From an uncultured Enterobacteriaceae bacterium (GTDB lineage: Bacteria; Pseudomonadota; Gammaproteobacteria; Enterobacterales; Enterobacteriaceae): a stretch of DNA of 64,000 nt. Location: contig CAKZHC010000016.1 in NCBI GenBank assembly GCA_936920625.1, positions 1 to 64,000 on the forward strand, in the 5' to 3' direction. The position numbers were made by a program, and so were the translations under genes. The notes under the pieces are model-generated. The model was not told the origin of the DNA, searched no databases, and saw only the letters and a list, made by a program, of their open reading frames with translations. Shown piece by piece: positions 19,385 through 27,298 of the stretch (position 1 is its first letter; the number at the start of each line of letters is the position of its first letter).

Positions 19385-19797
19385 CTGAAAAAATCAGATG
19401 ACGTATCCGGCCGCCTGATGGCGGCTTTTTTCTGCACGTTTCACCGATCATCCATCGCTGTGCTATTGCCCGGCAGCTCTGGCGACTATCCCGCCCGCCG
19501 CGGCTGCGCCTGCCATCATAAAAATCGGCATTATTTCGGGTCTGTTCGGCATAGCGGAATAACCGAATATACAAGAACATCGCGGCATGCATGTGTGGCC
19601 GTAATGCTGAATACTGGTTATGCACTTTGATGGCAGGTCAGCCGCTACTGACTGCCGCGACGAAGTCCAGGGAGGGCTGTCAGGAAAAGTGTCCAGTCGG
19701 GGAGCTCGGGCTCTCCGCGGGCGTTTCATCAGGGCAAAAAGTAACCGGATAACAATGGCCAGTCAGACCATAATGGCCAGTTCAACATGAGGCACTT
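19385..19797. other. Scar where the head-gene block should be
   Basis: About 410 bases between ogr and the R-like gene. In intact relatives this interval carries portal, terminase, scaffold, capsid and head-completion genes, roughly 7-8 kb. Frames on both strands (19355-19630 rightward, 19350-19625 leftward) show no head-gene motifs. No clear fragment of portal or terminase was recognised. Confidence 0.55.
19410..19431 (+). terminator. Rho-independent terminator
   Basis: GCCGCC-TGAT-GGCGGC stem-loop followed by six T. It would stop rightward early transcription from the gpA/LexA-box gene side before the tail operon. Just upstream, 19381-19401, is another perfect 8-bp hairpin (TCATCTGA/TCAGATGA) around an A5 loop. 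Confidence 0.8.
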
Positions 19798-20301
19798 ATG
19801 CGTGGGGAAAGTAAGCTGGACTCACTGACAGAATTTTTAGCTGCCAGTATGCCACCCGGCGCCATGCAGTCATTTGCAAGCAGCATAAAATCGATAAAAA
19901 CCATCGCGAGCGCCCGGGATATGGGGCTCGGTCAGATGCAGTTATCGGTAATTCGCTATGACACCACACTGATGTGGCAGCGTTTCCCGTATCGGGACTG
20001 CGATCCGCGTCTGTTAATTGCACTTCTGGAAGTCTGGCAGGTGGACGCCAGCCCGCTGCCGCTTTGTGAAATGGCCATAGCCGACGCCACGCCGGTGCTG
20101 GATATCGACGTAACAGACGATAACAGCGCCACTGTGCTGCTGACTGTGCCTATGGCGGAAGCACTCGTGATTGTCCCCGACGATGCAGGGCCAATCCCCT
20201 GGGCGGGCAAACAGTACCGGCTGGCAGGTGCGGAAATCTGGACCGCACTCACGGCGCAGATCCGCATGCCGGACGGCAGCCAGACGACAGTATCATCATA
20301 A
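19798..20301 (+). CDS. Tail completion protein (P2 gpR-like)
   Basis: 167 residues. It starts like gpR proteins (LDSLTEFLAASMP), followed by a middle part WQRFPYRDCDPRLLIALLEVW and an acidic region ending VPMAEALVIVPDDAGPIPW, the layout of phage tail-completion proteins that join tail to head. ATG at 19798 with GAGG seven bases upstream. First gene of the late operon on the right of the scar. Its survival matters for a tail-only reading: the protein caps tails, and tailocins often keep a cap protein. Confidence 0.6.
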   Translation: MRGESKLDSLTEFLAASMPPGAMQSFASSIKSIKTIASARDMGLGQMQLSVIRYDTTLMWQRFPYRDCDPRLLIALLEVWQVDASPLPLCEMAIADATPVLDIDVTDDNSATVLLTVPMAEALVIVPDDAGPIPWAGKQYRLAGAEIWTALTAQIRMPDGSQTTVSS

Positions 20302-20325
20302 AGCCTGCCGGCAACCCGTACTGAT

Positions 20326-20372
20326 GCAGTCAGATATAGCAGTCAGATATAGCAGTCAGATATAGCAGTCAG
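20326..20372. repeat. 13-bp tandem repeat
   Basis: GCAGTCAGATATA repeated three times plus a partial GCAGTCAG, in the untranslated gap between the R-like and sheath genes. No secondary structure or coding role is obvious. Confidence 0.85.
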
Positions 20373-20498
20373 GTTTAACCAGAACTGTTCGCTGGCCATT
20401 CCCGCGAACAGCTCAGAAACAATTTCAACCCGGCAGCACCAGCGCATAGCCAGCAATCAGGGCCAGCATCTGGTGGCAGCCGGTACACAGGAGGTGCT

Positions 20499-21635
20499 AT
20501 GGCATGGCCAAAAGTTACCGTTGCGCAGCTCAATCTGTACCAGGGCAGCACAGACGAGATTGAACGCAAGGTATTATTTATAGGGCGGGTACCTGAGGGA
20601 TCTTACGAAGGCACGCCTTACAGAGGCTTGATAGACAGCCAGAGCAATATCGATGTACTGCTGCCGCGGAAAGGGACATTCAGAAACTACGTCGATGCCG
20701 CCATGAGAAACGGCGGGCAGAACTGGAGCGCGTATGTTTATCCGCTGGTCCCGACTACGTCCGATGATGCCTGGGTTGACATCGTTATGGATCAGCAGGC
20801 GTTGTGGTCAGCGGAGGGCGTAGTGCTGACCGACCCCATCCGCACTCAGGCAGCAATCAAAGCAGCACAGAATTTGCGCGAACAGCTCATCAATAAATGG
20901 GGCCGCTGGGTGTGGTTTATTCTCGCCACAGAGGGGCCACAGCAAGATGAAGCAAGTGCAGCGTATGTGAACAGATTAACCGAACTACAGAAGAATATCG
21001 TGGCACCTGCCGTGCAGCTGGTGCCGGCGATTAACGGCGATGAGCCGGGAATTCTGGCCGGACGGCTGTGCAACCGTGTAGCGACGGTGGCAGACAGCCC
21101 GGCACGGGTAAGAACCGGGCCGCTGGTTGTAGGCAGCCCGGCGGTGCCATGGGATGACAAACATAACAGCCTCGATATCACCACCCTTCAGGCGCTGGAG
21201 CGCGTGCGCTATTCGGTACCGATGTGGTACCCCGATTATGATGGCTTCTACTGGTCAGACGGGCGCACGCTGGATGTAATGGGTGGCGACTTTGAGACGA
21301 TTGAGTCCCTGCGCATTGTCGATAAAGTGGCGCGCCGTGTGCGCATGCTGGCTATCCGCAAAATTGGCGACCGTACGTTAAACAGCACGCCATCATCCAT
21401 CGCCGCAAACCAGATGTACTTTGCCGGGCCACTGCGCGACATGTCTGTCTCTTCGCAGATTAACGGGATTCGCTTTCCGGGCGAAGTCCAGACCCCGCGG
21501 GATCAGGACGTCTCCATTGTCTGGATGACCCCCTCGGAAGTCACTATTTACATCGTGATTCGCCCGGTCAACAGCCCGAAACAGATTACAGTGGGCCTGT
21601 TACTGGATACCACGATTAATCAGGAGGCCGCATGA
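20499..21635 (+). CDS. Tail sheath-like protein (DUF2586 family)
   Basis: 378 residues beginning MAWPKVTVAQLNLYQGST, typical of the DUF2586 proteins that take the sheath (FI) position in HP1/K139-like myophages. The C-terminal segment INGIRFPGEVQTPRDQDVSIVWMTPSEVTIYIVIRPVNSPK is the conserved strand region through which sheath subunits interlock. ATG at 20499 with a strong AGGAGG. The stop overlaps the tube gene's start (ATGA). It would polymerise around the tube and contract. Intact, and similar in length to P2 FI (396). Confidence 0.75.
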   Translation: MAWPKVTVAQLNLYQGSTDEIERKVLFIGRVPEGSYEGTPYRGLIDSQSNIDVLLPRKGTFRNYVDAAMRNGGQNWSAYVYPLVPTTSDDAWVDIVMDQQALWSAEGVVLTDPIRTQAAIKAAQNLREQLINKWGRWVWFILATEGPQQDEASAAYVNRLTELQKNIVAPAVQLVPAINGDEPGILAGRLCNRVATVADSPARVRTGPLVVGSPAVPWDDKHNSLDITTLQALERVRYSVPMWYPDYDGFYWSDGRTLDVMGGDFETIESLRIVDKVARRVRMLAIRKIGDRTLNSTPSSIAANQMYFAGPLRDMSVSSQINGIRFPGEVQTPRDQDVSIVWMTPSEVTIYIVIRPVNSPKQITVGLLLDTTINQEAA

Positions 21636-22087
21636 GTCAGCGAATTTCCGGATACTCTTTTGACGCGCATATGGGCGGCGAGCTGCTGCACATTGAAAAA
21701 GTCACGCTGGATATTACCGACAACACCGCTGTTGCCCAGACCCAGGGCGTGCCGGATGGCTATGTCAGTGGTGATGTGGCCGCAGAAGGGGAAATCGAAG
21801 TCAGCAGCAAAGTTTTCCAGCAGGTTACCGGCCAGGCGCGTGCCGCCGGATCGTGGCGTGGTATTGAACCACTGGACTTCCTCTTTTTTGCCAGAGTGGG
21901 AACGGAAGAGGTTAAAGTCGAAGCCTTCGGCTGCAAGCTGGTGCTGAGCAACCTGCTGGATATCGACCCCAAGGGCGGCAGCCTCACCACGCACAAAATC
22001 AAATACTTTGTTACCAGCCCAAAGTTCATCAGCATCAATGGCGTGCCCTATCTTGAGGCGTTTGCAACAGACAATATTATCAGCTAA
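21632..22087 (+). CDS. Tail tube protein (DUF2597 family, FII position)
   Basis: 151 residues, MSQRISGYSFDAHMGGELLHIEK, with VSGDVAAEGEIEVSSKVFQQV and a DPKGGSLTTHKIKYFVTSPKF ending. This fits the small DUF2597 tube proteins paired with DUF2586 sheaths in HP1-like phages. Start ATG at 21632 overlaps the sheath stop, implying coupled synthesis. Forms the inner tube within the contractile sheath. Intact. Confidence 0.75.
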   Translation: MSQRISGYSFDAHMGGELLHIEKVTLDITDNTAVAQTQGVPDGYVSGDVAAEGEIEVSSKVFQQVTGQARAAGSWRGIEPLDFLFFARVGTEEVKVEAFGCKLVLSNLLDIDPKGGSLTTHKIKYFVTSPKFISINGVPYLEAFATDNIIS

Positions 22088-22177
22088 CGCTGAGTGATGC
22101 GTGCAGCAACATGCCGGCAACGTGCCGTTAACGTGGGCAAATACGCCGGCAATGCGCGGCTAACGCGCAGGAAAAAT

Positions 22178-22519
22178 ATGCGATTAAGTGAAAAACAGCA
22201 GCAGTTTACCCTGTTAATCGCCCGGCTGATAATCCAGGCGAACGAACAGGGAATGGGCCTCACCTTTGGCGAAGCATACCGCACGCCAGAGGCGGCCAGG
22301 CAGAACGCCCGTCAGGGCACTGGCATTGCGGCCAGCTTACATTGTCAGCGGCTGGCCATAGACCTTAACCTGTTCATCAACGGCGAATATCAGACCGACA
22401 CCGGGGCTTACCGGGCGCTTGGTGAGATGTGGGAAGCGCTTGGCGGCAGCTGGGGCGGGCGCTTTAAAAATAATCCAGACGGCAACCATTTTAGCCTCGC
22501 ACACAATGGCGTGCGCTAG
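22178..22519 (+). CDS. M15 peptidase endolysin
   Basis: 113 residues. A zinc L-alanyl-D-glutamate/D,D-peptidase fold of the VanY/M15 type: the first ligand group is SLHCQRLAIDLNLF (His55, Asp62) and the second is DGNHFS (His104); FGEAYRTPEAA near the start is also conserved. It cuts stem peptides of peptidoglycan at lysis. ATG at 22178 with CAGGA upstream. It lies directly before the spanin pair (TAGTG overlap). This lysis set sits inside the tail operon, between tube and chaperone. No holin was found near it. Confidence 0.85.
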   Translation: MRLSEKQQQFTLLIARLIIQANEQGMGLTFGEAYRTPEAARQNARQGTGIAASLHCQRLAIDLNLFINGEYQTDTGAYRALGEMWEALGGSWGGRFKNNPDGNHFSLAHNGVR

Positions 22520-22899
22520 TGAAAATCCGTCTGATCATGATGATGCTGGCCTTCAGTGCTGGATGTGCCAGTGGATGGCAGATAGCTGTCTGGGCACGTA
22601 ACAGCGAACAGCTGTTAATAGATCGGGCTGCGGCGGCGGCAGGCAATAAAGCGATGGCGGAGATGCAGGCACTCTCCAGCAGCGCAAGCCGTCAGCTGGA
22701 AGAAAAACTGGAAGGGCTGAAAAATGCAATGTCGTATGCGATACGAACTGAAATGGCAAAAGGCGTTTTCAACACTGCCTGTTTTTCTGATGACTTTGTC
22801 AGGATGTACAACACCGCCAGCACCAGAGCAGAGCGTACCCTTTCAGGAAAACCTGAAAACCCTCTGCCCGGTCAGCATGCCCCGCCTGGCGGGCAGTAA
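22519..22899 (+). CDS. Rz-like inner-membrane spanin
   Basis: 126 residues from GTG at 22519, overlapping the endolysin stop. A short positively charged start is followed by one membrane span (LIMMMLAFSAGCASGW), then an Ala/Gln/Glu-rich helical stretch (MAEMQALSSSASRQLEEKLEGLKNA) likely to form a coiled coil. This is the i-spanin layout; partner and genetic nesting support it: the lipoprotein gene is embedded out of frame in its 3' half. The C-terminus is Pro-rich. Needed for outer-membrane disruption at lysis. Confidence 0.7.
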   Translation: MKIRLIMMMLAFSAGCASGWQIAVWARNSEQLLIDRAAAAAGNKAMAEMQALSSSASRQLEEKLEGLKNAMSYAIRTEMAKGVFNTACFSDDFVRMYNTASTRAERTLSGKPENPLPGQHAPPGGQ

Positions 22900-23017
22900 C
22901 GGGGCCGCCGCCGCCGATCTACTGATGACATGGATGGAGATCTACACCATCTGCGCGGCGCGTCACAATCAGTTAGTTGAAGAAATCAATCTGCGAGAGA
23001 AATTACGCCATGACTGA
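22736..23017 (+). CDS. Rz1-like outer-membrane lipoprotein spanin, nested in Rz
   Basis: About 93 residues in a different frame from Rz, starting at the ATG at 22736 (an in-frame ATG at 22724 is also possible). A lipobox, MTLSGC, gives a lipidated Cys, followed by the Pro-rich TTPPAPE typical of Rz1. The mature part is longer than lambda Rz1, ending in a helical IYTICAARHNQLVEEINLREK. Overlap with Rz and with the downstream chaperone start (CATGACTGA) shows compressed coding. Confidence 0.75.
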   Translation: MRYELKWQKAFSTLPVFLMTLSGCTTPPAPEQSVPFQENLKTLCPVSMPRLAGSNGAAAADLLMTWMEIYTICAARHNQLVEEINLREKLRHD

Positions 23018-23467
23018 AAACAAGGCCATCACGCTTATCGTTGCGGGCACGGAGATTACGTTTTATCCCGACACCGCAACCTATAACAAATACATCAATG
23101 AAATGACGCTGACCAATAAAGTAGCTCCCGCACACAATTTTCTGATGCGCACCGTCGAACCAGACCACAGGGCGGCGCTGGAATCGATTCTCGGGCGTCC
23201 GGGCGCGGTATTACAGATTGTCGGCAAGGTGCTGGAAGAGTACACGCCTGAGCTGGAAATTCTGATAAAAAACTAAGTGATCGGGTCCGTAAGATTGACG
23301 CCAGCGGACTCGAACAATACACCATCCTGCGGCGTCACTGGCTCCCGCATGAAGCGGACGATATTAACAGTTTTGCCGCCGCAATCTGGCTGGAAAATCG
23401 CCATTATGACTACCTGTCAAAAGCGGTAGCAAATGGCGTGGTAATGGCATTCAGGGGCAAAGAATGA
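23010..23467 (+). CDS. Tail assembly chaperone E/E' with -1 programmed frameshift
   Basis: The short form (23010-23276, 88 residues, MTENKAITLIVAGTEITFYP to EILIKN) is the E-like tail-assembly chaperone. At its 3' end the codons ATA AAA AAC TAA contain the slippery heptamer A AAA AAC (23267-23273). A -1 slip there continues ...KK LSDRVRKIDASG and stays open to a TGA at 23465-23467, adding ILRRHWLPHEADDINSFAAA and WLENRHYDYLSKAVANG, which is recognisable E'-type sequence with no start codon of its own. The extended product stops inside the tape-measure ATG (AATGA). Such two-product chaperones coat the tape measure before tube growth. The small form is certain; the frameshift is strongly supported by sequence. 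Confidence 0.85.
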
Positions 23468-25333
23468 CGCAGCTCGCTAAGACACTCGCGCTGATTGAAA
23501 CGCTTTCACGCCCGCTCATGCGGGTGCAGAATAGCGCGGGGCAGTTTGCCCGGAAAATCGACGCGCCGTTACAGTCTGCCAGCGCCGCTGCGGCAGAAGT
23601 ATTCGATGTCTGGGGCACTCGGGCCTGCCATTGAAATGCAGCAGGCGTTGCAGGAGCAGATTAATGGCGGCATCGACAGCAGCGTGCTAAATGACATCGC
23701 GGCTGATGCCAGCACATTTGCCATGACGTACGGCCGCAGTGCGGTGGATTTTGTGCGTTCAGCCGGGGCCATCAACGCTGCGGTCAGTGGTCTGACGGCG
23801 GCAGAGCTGCCTGAGCTGATCCGCAGCGCTAATCTGATAGCGCAGGCCTCAGGCACCACCGTGCAGGCGCTGATAGCCGCGTCCGGGCTTCAGCAGCCGG
23901 AGGCCAGCCGCTCAGGCAACGGGGGGCTGGCAGGACAAAAGATGATGGACCCAAGCGCCGTCTGGCAGAGGATAACCACCATGATGGCGGCAATGCCAGC
24001 CGTGGGCGCCAGTATCGCAGGCGGCCCCGATAACGCCGCCTTGCCTCAACAGTCAGCAGTAATAAACACACTACAACGCGCGCAGGGCGCCGGTGCAGGC
24101 AGCACTTATCAGGGCCTGTTAACCATGGCGCCGGGCGCGCTGCTGCCGTCTGGCAGCGGCATCGGCCCAGTAATGCCGCTGCCGGAAAGCCTCACCAGAC
24201 ATCAGCCGGGCTACGGCGACAGCACTTATGGCAGTGCGGAGGGAATACAGCCGGAAAACATGATGCGGCTGCAACAGCAGGTCAGCATACCCGGCGATAA
24301 CAGCGGCGCGCTGGCACGCACGATGGCGCTGGCTAGCAGCATGGTCAGCCCGTGGGCGCGCTTCGAACAGATAGTGAACGTCATCCAGACCACTATCGGC
24401 CTCGCGCTGCTCCCAGCTCTCAGCAAAGCCCTCAATTTGATTGCCGATACCGCACAGCGCTTTGCCGTCTGGATGCAGATGTTCCCCGCCCTCAGCAGCA
24501 CCATCGGCTGGGTGGCCGTGGCACTGCACGGTCTTACCAAAACGCTGCAATTTATCAGTCAGGTAATGCGCCTTTGCGGTGCGGCGCTATCTGGCCTGAA
24601 CGCCGTCTGGAAAATGCTGGCGCTTGCCACCCGGCTCTGGCGTCTTGCGGTATTGGCAGGTAAGGCGGCGGTGGTCGTCTTCAACGCCATCATGATTGCC
24701 CTGCGCGGCACCCTGATGGCCGTGCGGCTTGCGGCGCTGGCCGCCGGGGTGGGGGCTAACCTCATCAGCCTGCCGGTGCTGCTGGTAGTGGCTGCGCTGA
24801 TAGCGGGCTGCTGGCTGCTGGTGACCCACTGGGAACAGATCAAAACTGCGGTAATGGACACTACCGCCTTTCAGGTGGTCATGGCTGTCGTACAGCAGGT
24901 GGCCGAGCTGTGGGGCCGGGTCTGGGCATTTCTTGCAGATGGCTGGAACCGGTTCACTGACATGATAATTAACTTTTCCATCATGGAAACTCTGGGGAAT
25001 ATGGCGCAGGCGATCACCGGGCTTTTCAACAATGCATGGGCGGCCGTCAGAAACAGTGCTATTGCCGTACTCAACTGGATAATCGACAAACTTAACCATC
25101 TTCCCGGCATCCACATCGCGCTGATTGACGATGTTGAGCCCGCCCCCGGCGTCAGCAACACGCTTTCTACCGGGGGCCAGTTACGCGGAATGGACACTGG
25201 CGGCATCCAGAAAACGATCACGGCCGGCAGCAGCACCGTCACAGACAACAGCCGGAGTATTGGTAACGTTTATGTGTACACCCAGGGTGAGATGACGCCA
25301 GGTAAACTCGAAGAATTACAGGAGATGAGATGA
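23464..25333 (+). pseudogene. Tail tape-measure protein, frameshifted near its start
   Basis: The start is the ATG at 23464 overlapping the E' stop (MTQLAKTLALIETLSRPLMR). That frame meets TGA after ...EVFDVWGTRACH near 23633. The rest continues one frame over as GALGPAIEMQQALQEQ to 25333. One inserted base between about 23605 and 23632 restores a 622-residue protein. Features fit a tape measure: Ala/Gly-rich helices, hydrophobic spans in the second half (AVVVFNAIMIALRGTLMAV, LISLPVLLVVAALIAGCW) and position after E/E'. It sets tail length. The stop near codon 55 would abolish it unless the base is an error. Length 622 predicts a short tail. Confidence 0.8.
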
Positions 25334-25659
25334 GTGACAGACGCTATCTTGACCTGCTGATTGAAAAGCGCGATATCGTGCTAAACCCGGGCCGTGAGCC
25401 GGTAATCTGCTATGACCGCCAAAGCATTGGCCAGGACATTGTGCACGCTATCATGGAGTCGGGTCTGGTCACCGCGCTAATAGCCGAACGCAGCCCGACC
25501 TTAAAAGGCGATATTTTCACCCGGCTCGAGATGCTGGTAGAAAGCGACGAACGCATCGTACCGGGAACGGTCCGGATACAGGAAGAGAGCAACAGGCGCC
25601 TGCTTATTTCGGTGGAAACTGAGGAATTTGGCCCTGTCTCCGTAGGAGCAGAACTGTGA
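25330..25659 (+). CDS. Baseplate protein W-like (gp25 type, DUF2590)
   Basis: 109 residues, starting with an ATGA overlap with the tape measure and ending in overlap with J. The sequence SDRRYLDLLIEKRDIVLNPGREPVICYDRQSIGQDI and ERSPTLKGDIFTRLEMLVESDERIVPGTV resembles DUF2590 proteins that occupy the W (gp25-like) position in HP1-type phages. A wedge component of the baseplate. Intact. Confidence 0.7.
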   Translation: MSDRRYLDLLIEKRDIVLNPGREPVICYDRQSIGQDIVHAIMESGLVTALIAERSPTLKGDIFTRLEMLVESDERIVPGTVRIQEESNRRLLISVETEEFGPVSVGAEL

Positions 25660-26635
25660 ACGAAAAACCGCAGGTCGATTTTACAAAAGTGCTGAGTGAT
25701 GCCGGGGTGCCGGTAACGGAAGACGCCGTGCGCCAGCAGTTTGACGCCATCGTCAAAGAGAGCGGGCTCATCACCAATACATCACGAAGGAAGACGTGCG
25801 CGCGGTGGTCACGGTACCGCAGGGGACGCTGGTCCAGACTGAGCGCATTAATGGCGTGATTTACCAGCTGGCGACCCTCACCGACGTCACCATCAGCAGC
25901 GATCAGGCCAGCGCGCTGATTGCCGTACAGGCGACTGGCACGGGTGGCGCCTACAACCTTGCGTCCGGTTATTACCGTATTCTGCCCGTGGCCGTCAGCG
26001 GCATTGAACGGGTGGAAAACGAAGAAGAGTGGCTCACCCTGCCGGGCGCCGATGAGGAGTCAGATGATGAGCTGCGCGATCGCGCCCGCAACCAGTTCAA
26101 TCTGGTGAGCAGTTTCCATACGGATGCGGTTTATCGCAACCTCATCGCCGGGGTCGTCGGGATGAGTACTGATCGCATCTTTTTCACCCATAACGCGCCG
26201 CGCGGGCCGGGCACGGCCAATGCCTGGCTGCTGCTCGACACCGGCGTAGCCTCACAGCCCTTTATCGATGCCGTTAATCACTACATCACCACTCAGGGCC
26301 ACGGCGATGATATGCGCTGTTTTGCCATGCCGGAAACCCTTCATGACGTCGCCGTGACGATCTACGTGAAAAACCCGAATAACATCGGCGCAGAAGAGCA
26401 GGCGGTGCTGCTGTCGGGGGTAGAAAATCTCATCCGCTGCGCGTTTCGTGAAAACCGCGATTTTGATGTCAAAAAAACCAGGCCCTGGTCGCGCTTCTCC
26501 TTCTCTAACCTTGGCCGGGAGATCCACAGAACCTTTCCAATGATTGATTCTCTGCGGTTTTCAGCCGAAGACATTGTAAGCGAGCTGAATGTCCCGCGGC
26601 TCTCCTCCCTGCGCGTTGGGATCGATCATGACTGA
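25656..26635 (+). pseudogene. Baseplate J-like protein with an internal deletion
   Basis: The first frame (from 25656) gives MNEKPQVDFTKVLSDAGVPV to KESGLITNTS. The second (open from 25796) resumes at ITKEDVRAVVTVPQGTLVQTER and runs to 26635 with typical J features (LPGADEESDDELRDRARNQF, DRIFFTHNAPRGPGTANAWL). The join is at the near-identical ATCACCAATACA/ATCACGAAGG around 25770-25790. Family members have about 60 further residues between these segments, so this looks like a deletion between short similar sequences that also changed frame. A single-base correction would not restore the missing part. Baseplate wedge protein; almost certainly non-functional. Confidence 0.75.
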
Positions 26636-27278
26636 TTTCAGAGCAAAACTTAACGGCCTGCGCCTGCCATTCTGGATGAGCGAGGGGGAGCCCGCCCGGC
26701 TGCTGGCAGTGGCCCGCCAGTTCTGGCTGCGCATCTGGGAAGCCATCACCTGGCCCCTGCGCCAGTCCGACCCGCTGACCTGCTGTGAGCCGCTGCTGAT
26801 GCTGACCGCATGGCAGAGCGACATCAACCGGTTCAACAACGAGCCGCTGGCCCTGTTCCGCAAACGGGTCGCATATGCCTTTATCAATGCACGGGATGCC
26901 GGCACAGTTGCGGGATTTATTGCCATTTTTGACCGGCTCGGCATTGGCTATGTCGAGCTGCTGGAGCGCCAGCCGGGCACAGACTGGGACATCATTACCG
27001 TGCGAGTGACCGACAGCCAGATAGCCGCCAGTCCCGAACTACTTATGTTGATTATTCAACAGTACGGCCGCAGTTGCCGGCGTTACCGGTTTGAAGTCAT
27101 CACCACCACTAAAATTGCCATCAGTGCAGGCTGGTGCGGCGGCGAATACGTCGTCTATCCGGGCAGACTTCTGGTGGCCAATAGCCTCGCCATGCGTGCG
27201 GGCTCGTTTGGCGGACGCTACAACGTCTGCTCAGCCAGCTTAATGGCGAAAACGACGAACAGCGCCACAGGGCGCTAA
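26628..27278 (+). CDS. Baseplate I-like protein
   Basis: 216 residues from the ATG at 26628, overlapping the end of J by eight bases. MTDFRAKLNGLRLPFWMSEGE, WEAITWPLRQSDPLTCCEPLLMLTAW and FRKRVAYAFINARDAGTVAGF match the P2 gpI/HP1-type baseplate protein that follows J in all relatives. It links wedges and fibres. The C-terminus ends in a Ser/Thr-rich short tail. Intact. The first fibre gene follows after 20 bases. Confidence 0.75.
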   Translation: MTDFRAKLNGLRLPFWMSEGEPARLLAVARQFWLRIWEAITWPLRQSDPLTCCEPLLMLTAWQSDINRFNNEPLALFRKRVAYAFINARDAGTVAGFIAIFDRLGIGYVELLERQPGTDWDIITVRVTDSQIAASPELLMLIIQQYGRSCRRYRFEVITTTKIAISAGWCGGEYVVYPGRLLVANSLAMRAGSFGGRYNVCSASLMAKTTNSATGR

Positions 27279-27298
27279 ACTAAACAGGAGTGTTAATT

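Noticed and set aside
20326..20372. CRISPR-like array
   Set aside because: Units of 13 bp are directly adjacent without spacers; a simple tandem repeat.
23495..23630. An upstream start for the tape measure in the long frame
   Set aside because: The true N-terminus, fixed by the ATGA overlap at 23464, lies in another frame; the upstream part of the long frame has no family sequence.
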